This document shows positions 54,248 to 63,257 of a stretch of 64,000 nt of DNA, one piece after another (position 1 is the first letter of the stretch; each line of letters opens with the position of its first letter). Made by a program: the position numbers and the translations under genes. Source of the DNA: Emergencia sp. 1XD21-10. GTDB taxonomy: Bacteria > Bacillota > Clostridia > Peptostreptococcales > Anaerovoracaceae. The notes beneath the pieces are model-generated. The model did no database searches and was not told the origin of the DNA. It saw nothing but the letters and a program-made list of their open reading frames with translations. The stretch spans positions 1 through 64,000 of the forward strand of contig NZ_QWEQ01000018.1 in NCBI RefSeq assembly GCF_009936045.1, written 5' to 3'.

Positions 54248-55087
54248 CTATAATACTGCACTCTTATGTCTGGTTACATGGCAGTTGATATTGACTGCGC
54301 ACGGAAGCCCTGCAATATGGGTTGGCAAGGTCTCGATGTTGACTGCAAGCGCCGTGGTTTTTCCGCCAAAGCCCTGCGGTCCAATACCAAGTGCGTTGAT
54401 TTTCTCCAGCATTTCTTTTTCAAGGTCTTCATAGAACGGATTTGCATTTCTCTCATCTGCCGGACGCATAAGTGCTTTCTTCGCAAGAAATGCCGCTTTG
54501 TCAAAGGTGCCGCCAATGCCTACGCCCACCACGATAGGCGGACATGGATTAGGTCCTGCATCCTCTACCACCTTCAGAATAAATTCTTTTACACCGGCAA
54601 GACCGTCAGAGGGTTTCAACATCTTAATCTGGCTCATGTTTTCACTGCCAAAGCCCTTTGGCGCAACGGTAATTTTTAAGGCGTTGCCTGGCACGATGTC
54701 ATAGTAAATCACCGCCGGCGTATTGTCTCCTGTATTGACTCTATCGATGGGATCCTTGACGCAGGATTTGCGCAGAAAGCCTTCCGTATATCCCTGGCGC
54801 ACGCCTTCGTCTACAGCGTCCTTCAAATTTCCGTCAATGTGCACCTCCTGCCCAATCTCAAGAAAAACGCATGCAAGACCGGTATCCTGACAGATTGGCA
54901 CTTCGTCTATATCTGCAATCTGATAGTTCTCTTCGATTTTATCTAAAATATTTTTTGCAATGTCAAAAGGCTCACAGGCTTTGCATCCTGCAATAGCACC
55001 TTTGATATCCTCCGGCAGATGGCAGTTTGCCTCGATACAAAGGTCTCTGACCGTCTGTGTAATCTGTTCTGCTTTGATTTCTCTCAT
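54248..55087 (-). CDS. class I fumarate hydratase-type alpha subunit (possible mesaconase)
   Basis: The [4Fe-4S]-carrying subunit of 279 residues. The three cluster ligands are expected in GAIAGCKACEPFD/EVPICQDTGLACVFL, FLRKSCVKDPIDRVNTGDNTP and AGPNPCPPIVVGVGIGGTFD. The conserved MNPKGFGSENMSQIKM-like block reads APKGFGSENMSQIKML. It pairs with the beta subunit directly downstream and lies 14 bp after the P-loop gene. Fumarase and mesaconase cannot be told apart by inspection. Confidence 0.92.
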   Translation of the reverse strand: MREIKAEQITQTVRDLCIEANCHLPEDIKGAIAGCKACEPFDIAKNILDKIEENYQIADIDEVPICQDTGLACVFLEIGQEVHIDGNLKDAVDEGVRQGYTEGFLRKSCVKDPIDRVNTGDNTPAVIYYDIVPGNALKITVAPKGFGSENMSQIKMLKPSDGLAGVKEFILKVVEDAGPNPCPPIVVGVGIGGTFDKAAFLAKKALMRPADERNANPFYEDLEKEMLEKINALGIGPQGFGGKTTALAVNIETLPTHIAGLPCAVNINCHVTRHKSAVL

Positions 55088-55101
55088 GATATGTTCCTTC
55101 C

Positions 55102-56040
55102 TTAAATGTGCAGCTTAATTCTGTTCAAATCGCCGGTTTCAACATCCCAGCGCTCGCCTACAAGACCGATAATCAGATACATCTCCTGCATGGAGTCATA
55201 AAAGATTTCTTTCAGCAGGCGGAAGTTTTCAATCTCACCGGTAGAACGGACGTGGATTCTAGGGCCCGTGCAAGGGTGTACCAGCTCGCCGATTTTCACG
55301 TGATCCTCGTCAAAAAAGCTGACGGAAAGATCCTGCGCGATGTATTCGTTGACTGCATTTTTCAGCGCATCGATGTCGATATCCGGTTTTTCCTTAAATC
55401 CCAAAGAAAAGCCCCTCTTGATATCTCCATGATAGCACTTCTGGAAAAGTTCCTGGGGCATGCAGTGCTCCACAAGGTCTTCTGCGGTATGCGCCATCTT
55501 ACGATAACGAACGGACTTGTGCACAGTCTCCGCAATATCCTGAGGAAGCGGTCCAAATAAGTTCGGTCTGGTAATGATAATCTGCTCCCCTACACCGATT
55601 AAAAGCTGTGCGTTGGTTTTCAGGAAAGGAAACAGTAGTTCAAAGTGCTCGATGATAACTCTGCGTCCCTTCTTGATGGCTTTTTCGGTCGCTTCTGCCA
55701 GTTCGTGCATTTGTGTAAATGCAGACTCAAAGCGCACATCCATGTGATAAGTATGGGGTGCATAAAACCCTTCGTCTTCGTCTACATCTAAAATTGGCAG
55801 TGGTCTTACATTGACGCCGCTGTCATCGTTGCAGAGGTCCAGACCCGGAAACATGCCCTTAATCAGCATGCTCTTTCCGGCGCCTGCCTCACCGATAATT
55901 CCAATGAGTTTATCTTCCGGATCCAAATACTGCTGCGCAATCTGCATCCCCAGCTCCAGCATACGCCTGTTTCCTCGGGGTGCAAAAAACACGCTATATA
56001 AATGAGGAGAATTGACCATATAATTTCTTTGTTTCGGCAT
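55102..56040 (-). CDS. P-loop protein of unknown function, first gene of the hydratase operon
   Basis: A 312-residue cytoplasmic protein. A clear Walker A, IGIIGEAGAGKSMLIKGMF, lies near residue 48, and RRVIIEHFELLFPFL could act as a Walker B region. The remainder has conserved-looking VHPCTGPRIHVRSTGEIENF near residue 255. I have a weak memory of similar clostridial proteins annotated as carrying an alanyl-tRNA synthetase additional domain, but cannot confirm this. It heads the operon with the hydratase subunits and GntR gene, so a nucleotide-dependent role in that pathway is inferred. Confidence 0.75.
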   Translation of the reverse strand: MPKQRNYMVNSPHLYSVFFAPRGNRRMLELGMQIAQQYLDPEDKLIGIIGEAGAGKSMLIKGMFPGLDLCNDDSGVNVRPLPILDVDEDEGFYAPHTYHMDVRFESAFTQMHELAEATEKAIKKGRRVIIEHFELLFPFLKTNAQLLIGVGEQIIITRPNLFGPLPQDIAETVHKSVRYRKMAHTAEDLVEHCMPQELFQKCYHGDIKRGFSLGFKEKPDIDIDALKNAVNEYIAQDLSVSFFDEDHVKIGELVHPCTGPRIHVRSTGEIENFRLLKEIFYDSMQEMYLIIGLVGERWDVETGDLNRIKLHI

Positions 56041-56078
56041 TTTTCCAACCTACTTTCTTTACGTATTCATTGTCATCA

Positions 56079-56126
56079 TTGTATCACATTTTTTATGATA
56101 CATCTACTTTTTTGTATCAGATACAA
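56079..56126. promoter_or_regulatory. TGTATCA operator cluster upstream of the hydratase operon
   Basis: TGTATCA at 56080, TGATACA at 56096, and the perfect 15-bp palindrome TTGTATCAGATACAA at 56112-56126 lie about 40-90 bp before the P-loop gene. A candidate -10 TACAAT on the minus strand overlaps the first word. Dyads of this type are common GntR-family operators, so the GntR protein encoded last in the operon is the likely ligand. Confidence 0.65.
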
Positions 56127-56200
56127 TTTTGGTGCAATTTTGCTGAAATATTTGCTTTGCAATAGATTCTGATTTATACAGACGCATATAAGACGGATAC

Positions 56201-56227
56201 TAAAACAGCGGCCTTCATCTGCCGCTG
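56201..56227 (-). terminator. terminator after tagD
   Basis: On the minus strand CAGCGGC, an 8-nt loop and GCCGCTG are followed by TTTTAG. It ends the surface polymer operon 37 bp after the tagD stop. Confidence 0.85.
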
Positions 56228-56263
56228 CTCTATGTCCTGTAATTCAACCCTCTATAATACCTT

Positions 56264-56656
56264 TTAACCTTTAATATCCTGTTTGATGCTGGTTGTGGAT
56301 ATATCTGGTGTCCTTTCCAGATAAACAACTTCTGCACCCTCTTCCTTAAGGAAATCAAATTTTCCTTCCCAATCATCTCCAATAACAAATGTGTCCACAT
56401 GATATTCATGGATATCCGAGCGTTTTTGCTCCCAACTGGTTTCCGGAATGACAAGATCCACATAACGGATTGCTTCCAAAAGCTGCTTTCTCCGCTCATA
56501 GCTAAAATAGCACTTCTTCTGCTTTTCATTCCAATTAAACTCGTCGGTAGAAAGAGCCACAATCAAATAGTCTCCATACTCCTTAGCTCTGCGAAGCAGA
56601 TTAATATGCCCATAATGGAGCAAATCAAATGTACCGTAGGTAATTACTCTTCTCAT
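56264..56656 (-). CDS. tagD: glycerol-3-phosphate cytidylyltransferase
   Basis: A 130-residue cytidylyltransferase that makes CDP-glycerol from CTP and glycerol 3-phosphate. The GTFDLLHYGHINLLRRAKE start holds the HxGH site and RTPDISTTSIKQDI holds the RTxGISTT-like signature. It supplies CDP-glycerol to the two glycerophosphotransferases encoded directly upstream in the same operon. It is the last gene before a terminator. Confidence 0.95.
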   Translation of the reverse strand: MRRVITYGTFDLLHYGHINLLRRAKEYGDYLIVALSTDEFNWNEKQKKCYFSYERRKQLLEAIRYVDLVIPETSWEQKRSDIHEYHVDTFVIGDDWEGKFDFLKEEGAEVVYLERTPDISTTSIKQDIKG

Positions 56657-56670
56657 ATTTTCTCCCTTAC

Positions 56671-57924
56671 TTAACTTGTACTCTTCCTTAGGAGGATATC
56701 CGCCAAACGTGCAGATGCTTTTCCGTCGTTTAAAAGATTATACTCCTGATTAAATTGTTTCACTGTAGAATCGTGCTTATCAAAATCTATTGCATGAATT
56801 GCGTCCGCAAGCTGCTTCTCTGTCTTTACAATTGGCCCCGGCAAATCAGATGTCTCAAGATAAAACCCTCTTATTTCATCACGGTATTCCTCCATATCAT
56901 ACATATAAAACAGCATAGGCCGTCCCAGTATAGCATAGTCAAAGAATACGCTGGAATAATCCGTAACAAGAAGATCTGCAGCAATATATAAATCATTGAT
57001 ATCATCATAGGAAGAGACATTATAGATAAAGCCCTCATATGCATGAAAATCGAAATAATCCGCAACCAGATAATGCGCTCTGAACAAAACGATATATTCT
57101 TCTTCCAGCTGTTTTTTTAAATAGTCGAAATCTACCGGATTTTCGTACACATACCCCGCCTGTGCATCGTGCTGATTATCCCTCCAGGTGGGCGCATAGA
57201 GTATAATCTTTTTGTCGCATCCGGAAAGACCCAATCTCTCTTTTATTGCCTGCACATCATCGCCAGTGAATGTATTCAAAAAATCATTTCTGGGATAGCC
57301 GATTTTAAGAATCGCTTCCTCTTTTCCAAACTCTTTAAGATTCCATGCAGAACTAAATTTTTCTGTGACAAATTGACATGGTGACAACAGATAATCCAGT
57401 CGTTTCGTATCTGTTTTATACTTGCTGCGGATTTCTCTGACCGAATTCATTGCATTATCTGAAACAGTAATATCATAGCCCAGCCGTTTCAGAGGTGTTC
57501 CATGCCAGCACTGTACATATACCTGCTTCTTTGACGGCAGCCAGTGATCCAGCGCGCGGAAGTTAAAAATCCAATATCCTGCTCGGTGCAGATATTTCTC
57601 ACATTCTGCACTCGGATTTTTTACAACTTCAGTATTAGGATTTTGTCCCAGCCACAGATAGTCCTCCGGATTTTCAAAAAGCCAGATAAATCGAAAGTCA
57701 GAAAAACGAGAATCCTTAATTAAGTACTCATAAACAGCCTTTGGACTGCAGGCGTAACTTTTACCATTGTATGCGCCAAAAATTATCATTTTTTCGTCAG
57801 CTGCGGTGCCGATTCCTCTGAATCGATAAATAATTCCCCGTATTCCGTAAAGAGTGCTCCTCATCAGAATCCGCAAAACAGTTGATTTTTTTGCTATTTT
57901 TTTTAATGTAGGTATCATCTTCAA
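56671..57924 (-). CDS. CDP-glycerol glycerophosphotransferase family protein
   Basis: A 417-residue TagF/TagB-like transferase that adds glycerol phosphate to a lipid-linked or surface glycan. Family motifs are VQCWHGTPLKRLGYDI, KIILYAPTWRDNQ, and the nucleotide-binding ITDYSSVFFDYAILGRPMLFYMYD-type block (LLVTDYSSVFFDYAI). It lacks a membrane segment, as usual. It lies 14 bp before tagD and 9 bp after the next transferase, in one operon. Confidence 0.92.
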   Translation of the reverse strand: MKMIPTLKKIAKKSTVLRILMRSTLYGIRGIIYRFRGIGTAADEKMIIFGAYNGKSYACSPKAVYEYLIKDSRFSDFRFIWLFENPEDYLWLGQNPNTEVVKNPSAECEKYLHRAGYWIFNFRALDHWLPSKKQVYVQCWHGTPLKRLGYDITVSDNAMNSVREIRSKYKTDTKRLDYLLSPCQFVTEKFSSAWNLKEFGKEEAILKIGYPRNDFLNTFTGDDVQAIKERLGLSGCDKKIILYAPTWRDNQHDAQAGYVYENPVDFDYLKKQLEEEYIVLFRAHYLVADYFDFHAYEGFIYNVSSYDDINDLYIAADLLVTDYSSVFFDYAILGRPMLFYMYDMEEYRDEIRGFYLETSDLPGPIVKTEKQLADAIHAIDFDKHDSTVKQFNQEYNLLNDGKASARLADILLRKSTS

Positions 57925-57933
57925 AAGAGCCTC

Positions 57934-59049
57934 CTATTCAGTAAGCAGTGTTTCAATGAATCCACACAATTTCTCTGTGCAGTCGTCCAGACCAACTTCA
58001 ATATACTTTTCCCGAAACTCCGCAACGGCACCCCCGTTATAAGGATTACGGAGTTTATCCGCCAGCTGTTTTTCTGATATGCAGACATATTCTCCAATTG
58101 CCTCTTGACTGAGATCTACATTAAGACCTACATTTTTATCATATTTTTCAAGATCCGGCTGATAAATATATAAATCACGGTCAAGGATCGCAGCTTCAAA
58201 AGCTATCGCCGAATAGTCAGTGATTACCTTATCGCAAATTCTAAGCCATTCCATAGACGAATACTTCTGATCCACAATGACACCTCTTTCCTCTGCCCAG
58301 CTGTAATCTCCCTGATCCAGAAAATGCTTTTTCAAAACCAAATTAAAGGTGTTAAAATCGAATTGGGAAATCAGTTTCTCCAGCTCGAGCTCCGAATTTT
58401 TACGGAAAGTCGGCACATAAAGCACGCTTTGTTTTTCTCTGACTGCAGGATAATCTACTTCCAGCCTTTCTCTTGCCACTGTATCCTTTCTTCTGATAAA
58501 GTCAATTCTTGGAAGGCCGTAATAAACCAAATTTATTTCCGATGTTCTGAAAGCCTCTGCAAAATATTTTCCTGTAATTTTGCCAGGTGCAAGAATGTAA
58601 TCATAATTTCTGTGCATTCTCATAGCCTCTGCAACGGCTTTGCTGTGACCATCAGGACTTTCAACATTCTGCCAGCCGAATTTCTTAATTGCACCAAGGG
58701 CGTGCCACATCTGAACTACCTTCTGACCCCTCTTTTTGGGCAGTACCGACACCAAAATACAGTAGCCATCAAGAATAACCACTTTAGCTGATGCTAGATG
58801 ATACATCTGTTTCATTAGTTCCAGACCATAGCTGACTGCTCCGGCTGCAGATTTTTTCAATGTTTTTGTAAGCACAACGGTTTCTATGTTCTGTTGACGC
58901 AGACAGTCTGTCAGAAGCTTTATATCCAGTGTAGACTCATCTGACTGACGGCTGATAATAGCAACTTTGTTTTTCAGCCTAAAAGGCCTGAAAAACAAAT
59001 TGATAAAACGCAGAACTGCTGTTGCCCCATATATGAGAAATTCAGACAT
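57934..59049 (-). CDS. CDP-glycerol glycerophosphotransferase family protein
   Basis: A second TagF/TagB-like transferase, about 371 residues. It has KVVQMWHALGAIKKFGWQNV, SVLYVPTFRKNSELELEKL and VITDYSAIAFEAAILDRDLYIYQPD, the same three family blocks as its neighbour with low identity. A hydrophobic N-terminus (FLIYGATAVLRFINLFF) may be membrane-associated. I use the ATG at 59049 (MSEFLIYGA), with CAGGGAG six bases upstream, not the frame opening at 59094 inside the preceding gene. Confidence 0.92.
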   Translation of the reverse strand: MSEFLIYGATAVLRFINLFFRPFRLKNKVAIISRQSDESTLDIKLLTDCLRQQNIETVVLTKTLKKSAAGAVSYGLELMKQMYHLASAKVVILDGYCILVSVLPKKRGQKVVQMWHALGAIKKFGWQNVESPDGHSKAVAEAMRMHRNYDYILAPGKITGKYFAEAFRTSEINLVYYGLPRIDFIRRKDTVARERLEVDYPAVREKQSVLYVPTFRKNSELELEKLISQFDFNTFNLVLKKHFLDQGDYSWAEERGVIVDQKYSSMEWLRICDKVITDYSAIAFEAAILDRDLYIYQPDLEKYDKNVGLNVDLSQEAIGEYVCISEKQLADKLRNPYNGGAVAEFREKYIEVGLDDCTEKLCGFIETLLTE

Positions 59050-59068
59050 CAATTTCTCCCTGCTTTCC

Positions 59069-62000
59069 CTAATTATTTTTATTTGCTGCAGCATGCTGAT
59101 CTCTCATTTTATACAGAGCCCTCATGACTGAAGCGATTGGATAAAATTTCCTAAAGTGTCTGTATGCACCCGGATCTTCTGAATTCTTTACGAAACAGAT
59201 ATCCGCCTGGTTCATGCATTCCTTCAGTTTTGATTTCGGGAGTCTTCCCATGATATATTCTTCTATCAGTACCTTTTCGCTGACAAAGGTAACACCGGTG
59301 TTTTCAACTTTACTGTTCATATCTACCGGCTTACCGAAAATCATGTAGTCGGCAAACATACCAGGAAGGTTGACGTTGCATCTTGTAACCGCATAACCGG
59401 ACGCACCAAAACGCATGTTTACTTCAACGAAGTAGACCTTTCCATCGGCGGTTTCGATTAAGTCGATATCATATAAACCATCGAATTTCAGAGTACCTAC
59501 AAAATCGATAAGCTTATCAATCAAAGGCTGCATGGTTTCACACGAAAGGATTCTCCCAGTAACGGCAACGCCTCTGTGCTCATTCTGACCGCCCTCTTCA
59601 GCACCGAAGAAACCAGGGCCATTAGCACCCGCCTTAGTGCTGACTCCAAGAATAGAGTATTCCTTCTTAATGTCCACAAAATCTTCTACCAGCATTTCGA
59701 TATCTTTCTTCGCAGAAAACTCTTTCAAGGTATCAATGAGTTCCCGCTCACTGTAGCACACCCGCATCCTGCTCTTTGAGCTGTTTCTGCTGACGTTCGG
59801 CTTGATAAAACAAGGATACGTAACCGTCTCCGGAACGTAGAATTTACCTCCTACGGTTCTGATTACACAACTGTTTAATACTGGTAAGCCTGCTGCAAGG
59901 GCCAGTTCCTTCTGTACTCCTTTGCTCATCAGCCGATTAATTTCTCCCTCTTTATTATCCGCATTCGGAAGAAAATAGAACTGACTCAGCTCTTCCAGAT
60001 ATTCATCTGCAACAGAAGCCACCAAATCGTCAGCCGGTATCAAAAGCATCTTGCGGGCAGGATCTGCTAAATCCTTCAGCATGTTTACAATATTAATACT
60101 CTTTCTTCTGGATACGCACATATGATATGCCTTGATATATTTACTGTAAGCATCCGGTTTGAGCATTTTCATCAGATTTCTCAGCTTCGGCCTCACCTGG
60201 AAAATTCGCAATATCTCTACTTCATACCCCGCTTCACCCAAAGATCTTGCCATACACAGATTAGAGCAGTAGTTACGACCTGCAACAATCACACGAGGTT
60301 TTTCTGAGTTCACGTTTCGTCTATTTGTTTTTTTGGTCTGTGGAAATCCTAAGAGAATCTGTTTCAGAGGGCGAAGCTGTGCCGCTATTCCTCGTTTCAT
60401 CTGTCCCAGTGACCGTCTAATTTTTTTCAGTCTCTGTTTAATCTTTTTTTTGCGTGCTGTCTTTGTAATTTTCCTGATGAAAAGTTGTCCCGGTGCAGGG
60501 TCCTCATCAGAATAGAGAAGCGGAATATCCGCCTCTGCAATGCAGGTATTAAGTTCCCTCTTTGTCATAAATCCATGAATATAATCATCCCACGCCACTT
60601 TTTCGTAGATAAAGCTCCTACCATAAGCTGTTACCTTTTCCTCTTCCGGCATATGTTCCTGTCCGATAGCCTCTTTTACAAACAGTGCCGGAAGATTTAC
60701 TCCGCTCATGAAATAAGAGTAGTTAGGACCTCCACTCCGCAAATTCACTTCATTAAAGTAAATCTTATCGCCGACAACATTGAACTCCAGATCAAACATA
60801 CCGATATAGTGATACGATTTCATCATCTCAATAATCTGCGTCTGAATCTCTCCAAGCTCTGCAAAAGGAGCTACTTTTCCTGCCAGAGTAACGCCTTTTT
60901 CATATTGTGCCACATTGGTTTTCCGGATGATTGCCGGAATAATAATCTGCTGATCCAGACAGACGCCAGACAGGTCAATTTCATTTTCAATATTGAGAAA
61001 CTCCTGTACTAAAATCGAACGATTCGCAAATTTACGCTGCAGCTTATTGAGATGGCCTCTGAGCTCCTGCTTATCATTACAGAGTTTCATTTCTCTTTTA
61101 TAGCCGGTAATACTTTCGATAGGCTTTACAAAGCAGGGATAAACCAGATCCTCCGGGATCACAATATCATTTGCCAAAGAAATAATCCACTCCTTCGGTG
61201 TAAGCAGTCCGGCCTTTCTTGCAAGATTTCCCTGAACAGTTTTGTTCATATGATCCACCATAGCGCCGGCCTTTCCACCTACGATAGAAGGCATCACAAA
61301 GATATCTTTCAGTTTATCTCTATTCATGTCCATCACAGAAGCAGTATAATCATCTGCTGGGAACAGCACCGGTCTTACTTTTTCCCCTGAATACTGAAAC
61401 AGCGCTTCTAATAGTTCCGTGTCTTCTCCATCTTTTACTTTTTGGGATACGACTTCAATAGACCTACGGACATACTTACTGCAGCAGGCAATGTCTGAAA
61501 GTCCCGGTTTATGAGCATTGGCGACTAAATCCACCATATACCCGGCAGCGCCCAGAGAACGAATTACGGCAAGACCCGTTGAGTAATTTCTGGAAAGAAC
61601 AACAACCAGAGGCTTTTTCCCTTCATACTCTTTTTGTACCTTTTGTCGCTCCTTTTCTTTCAGAAGCGCTCGATATCTGTCTTCCTGCTCATCTGTAGGA
61701 ATCAAGCAGAAATTATATTTCTGGTATTGCTTATAACTGATACCCAACCTGTTTCTTGCATCCTTAATCTGCTTCTCCGCATATTCTCTTTTCCAGCCAG
61801 CCGTTTCCATTGCAAAGGCGAGACAGGCCTCTTTTTGCTCTTTATTCCGTTCTCTGCGGCGAAGTATCTTCGCATATTCCTCTGCCTGCTCCTTCTCGGA
61901 GTACTTCCAGAAATCATATTTGTCGTAATCTGCCAGAGAGATTCCCAGTCTATTACGGGCATCTTTAATCTGTTCTCTGGCATACGCTCTTTCCCAGCCG

Positions 62001-63229
62001 GATTCTATCAGAATATGATTCAAATATTCATCTTTAATCTGTTTTTTTCGTTCCCGCTCAGTGACTTCTTCCAAAAAAATCCTTTCCGGATTTGCATCCT
62101 CATTATCGCAGATAATCTTAATATCTGCCTGTTCCATGCACAAATCCAGTTCAGCTTTTGTCATAAAGCCGTGAAGATAATCCTCCCAGGCAACCTTTTC
62201 ATAGATATATGTTTTACCAAATTCAGCTAGAACTGCCTCCTGTGGTGTATGCCGCTCACCACATATTTCCTTTACAAAAATTTCCGGAAGATTTACGCCA
62301 CTTTTATAGTAAATATAATTAGTACCGCCGCTTCGCAGATTGTTCTCATTAAAGTAGATTTTGTCACCGACAATATTGAATCCCAGGTCGAACATACCAA
62401 AATAGTGAAATTCACGCAAAAATGCTAGGATTTTCTCTTTGAAGTTTCCCAGTTTTTCTACTGGAAAGGTTTTTCCTGCCAGCGGAACCCCTACATCATG
62501 CTTCCCGATTAGTCTTTTCCAGATAATACCCGGCAACACAACTCTCTGATCCATGCACACGCCTTCCAGGTCAATTTCTTCATCAATTTCAAGAAATTCC
62601 TGTACCAGAATAGAACGATTGGCAAAGTTTTCCCTCAGCTTCTGTAAATGCGCACCAAGTTCCTCTTTACTATCGCATTTTGCCATCTCCTGCTTATATC
62701 CCAAGCTGCTTTCTAAAGGCTTGCAGTAGCAAGGGTACACCATGTCTTCAGGAATTGTTATGTTCGCATCTCTTAAGGAAATCACCCATTCCTTCGGAAT
62801 TAGAATGCCCACCTTTCTGGCAAGCTCTCCTTGTACACTTTTGTCCATGTAATGCTTCAGACTTCCCTGACCGCCGCCTACAATACCCGGCATAACGAAG
62901 ATATCCGAAAGAACCCCTCTATGCAGGTCCATAACTGACGCAGTATAGTCATCTGTCGGAAACAGAACTGGTTTTTCTGGATATCTGTTGGCATAACCGA
63001 GAAGGGCTTCGACCAGCGCAGTATCTTCCTCATCCTTCACTTTCTTCGTCAATACTTCAACGGCTTCATGAACATATTTACTTTCTGCAATCAGTCGAGA
63101 AGCGTTTTCTTTATATGCACTGGCAATTAAATCCACCGTATATCCTGAAGATCCAAGGGATCTGATTACACTGAGACCAGTAGAATAATTTCTTGAAAGT
63201 ACTACAACTAATGGTTTTTTATCATTCAT
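59069..63229 (-). CDS. giant protein with three tandem ATP-grasp modules
   Basis: A 1386-residue cytoplasmic protein. Three modules of carbamoyl-phosphate-synthase-like ATP-grasp type lie at about residues 1-395, 538-925 and 976-1360. Modules 1 and 2 are close copies (both start KKPLVVVLSRNYSTGL and share YFNENNLRSGG/YFNEVNLRSGG). Module 3 is diverged (RVIVAGRNYCSNL, YFVEVNMRFGASG). Each keeps acidic and Asn metal-site residues and ends with a motif like GFMTKAELDLCMEQADI. Between modules 1 and 2 are two copies of a repeat of about 66 residues (IKDARNRLGIS at 421 and 488). ATP-grasp ligases join a carboxylate to an amine or thiol, so amino-acid decoration of the surface polymer is inferred. 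Confidence 0.88.
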   Translation of the reverse strand: MNDKKPLVVVLSRNYSTGLSVIRSLGSSGYTVDLIASAYKENASRLIAESKYVHEAVEVLTKKVKDEEDTALVEALLGYANRYPEKPVLFPTDDYTASVMDLHRGVLSDIFVMPGIVGGGQGSLKHYMDKSVQGELARKVGILIPKEWVISLRDANITIPEDMVYPCYCKPLESSLGYKQEMAKCDSKEELGAHLQKLRENFANRSILVQEFLEIDEEIDLEGVCMDQRVVLPGIIWKRLIGKHDVGVPLAGKTFPVEKLGNFKEKILAFLREFHYFGMFDLGFNIVGDKIYFNENNLRSGGTNYIYYKSGVNLPEIFVKEICGERHTPQEAVLAEFGKTYIYEKVAWEDYLHGFMTKAELDLCMEQADIKIICDNEDANPERIFLEEVTERERKKQIKDEYLNHILIESGWERAYAREQIKDARNRLGISLADYDKYDFWKYSEKEQAEEYAKILRRRERNKEQKEACLAFAMETAGWKREYAEKQIKDARNRLGISYKQYQKYNFCLIPTDEQEDRYRALLKEKERQKVQKEYEGKKPLVVVLSRNYSTGLAVIRSLGAAGYMVDLVANAHKPGLSDIACCSKYVRRSIEVVSQKVKDGEDTELLEALFQYSGEKVRPVLFPADDYTASVMDMNRDKLKDIFVMPSIVGGKAGAMVDHMNKTVQGNLARKAGLLTPKEWIISLANDIVIPEDLVYPCFVKPIESITGYKREMKLCNDKQELRGHLNKLQRKFANRSILVQEFLNIENEIDLSGVCLDQQIIIPAIIRKTNVAQYEKGVTLAGKVAPFAELGEIQTQIIEMMKSYHYIGMFDLEFNVVGDKIYFNEVNLRSGGPNYSYFMSGVNLPALFVKEAIGQEHMPEEEKVTAYGRSFIYEKVAWDDYIHGFMTKRELNTCIAEADIPLLYSDEDPAPGQLFIRKITKTARKKKIKQRLKKIRRSLGQMKRGIAAQLRPLKQILLGFPQTKKTNRRNVNSEKPRVIVAGRNYCSNLCMARSLGEAGYEVEILRIFQVRPKLRNLMKMLKPDAYSKYIKAYHMCVSRRKSINIVNMLKDLADPARKMLLIPADDLVASVADEYLEELSQFYFLPNADNKEGEINRLMSKGVQKELALAAGLPVLNSCVIRTVGGKFYVPETVTYPCFIKPNVSRNSSKSRMRVCYSERELIDTLKEFSAKKDIEMLVEDFVDIKKEYSILGVSTKAGANGPGFFGAEEGGQNEHRGVAVTGRILSCETMQPLIDKLIDFVGTLKFDGLYDIDLIETADGKVYFVEVNMRFGASGYAVTRCNVNLPGMFADYMIFGKPVDMNSKVENTGVTFVSEKVLIEEYIMGRLPKSKLKECMNQADICFVKNSEDPGAYRHFRKFYPIASVMRALYKMRDQHAAANKNN

Positions 63230-63257
63230 TGTTTTCCCTCTTCCTCTTAAGAGATTT

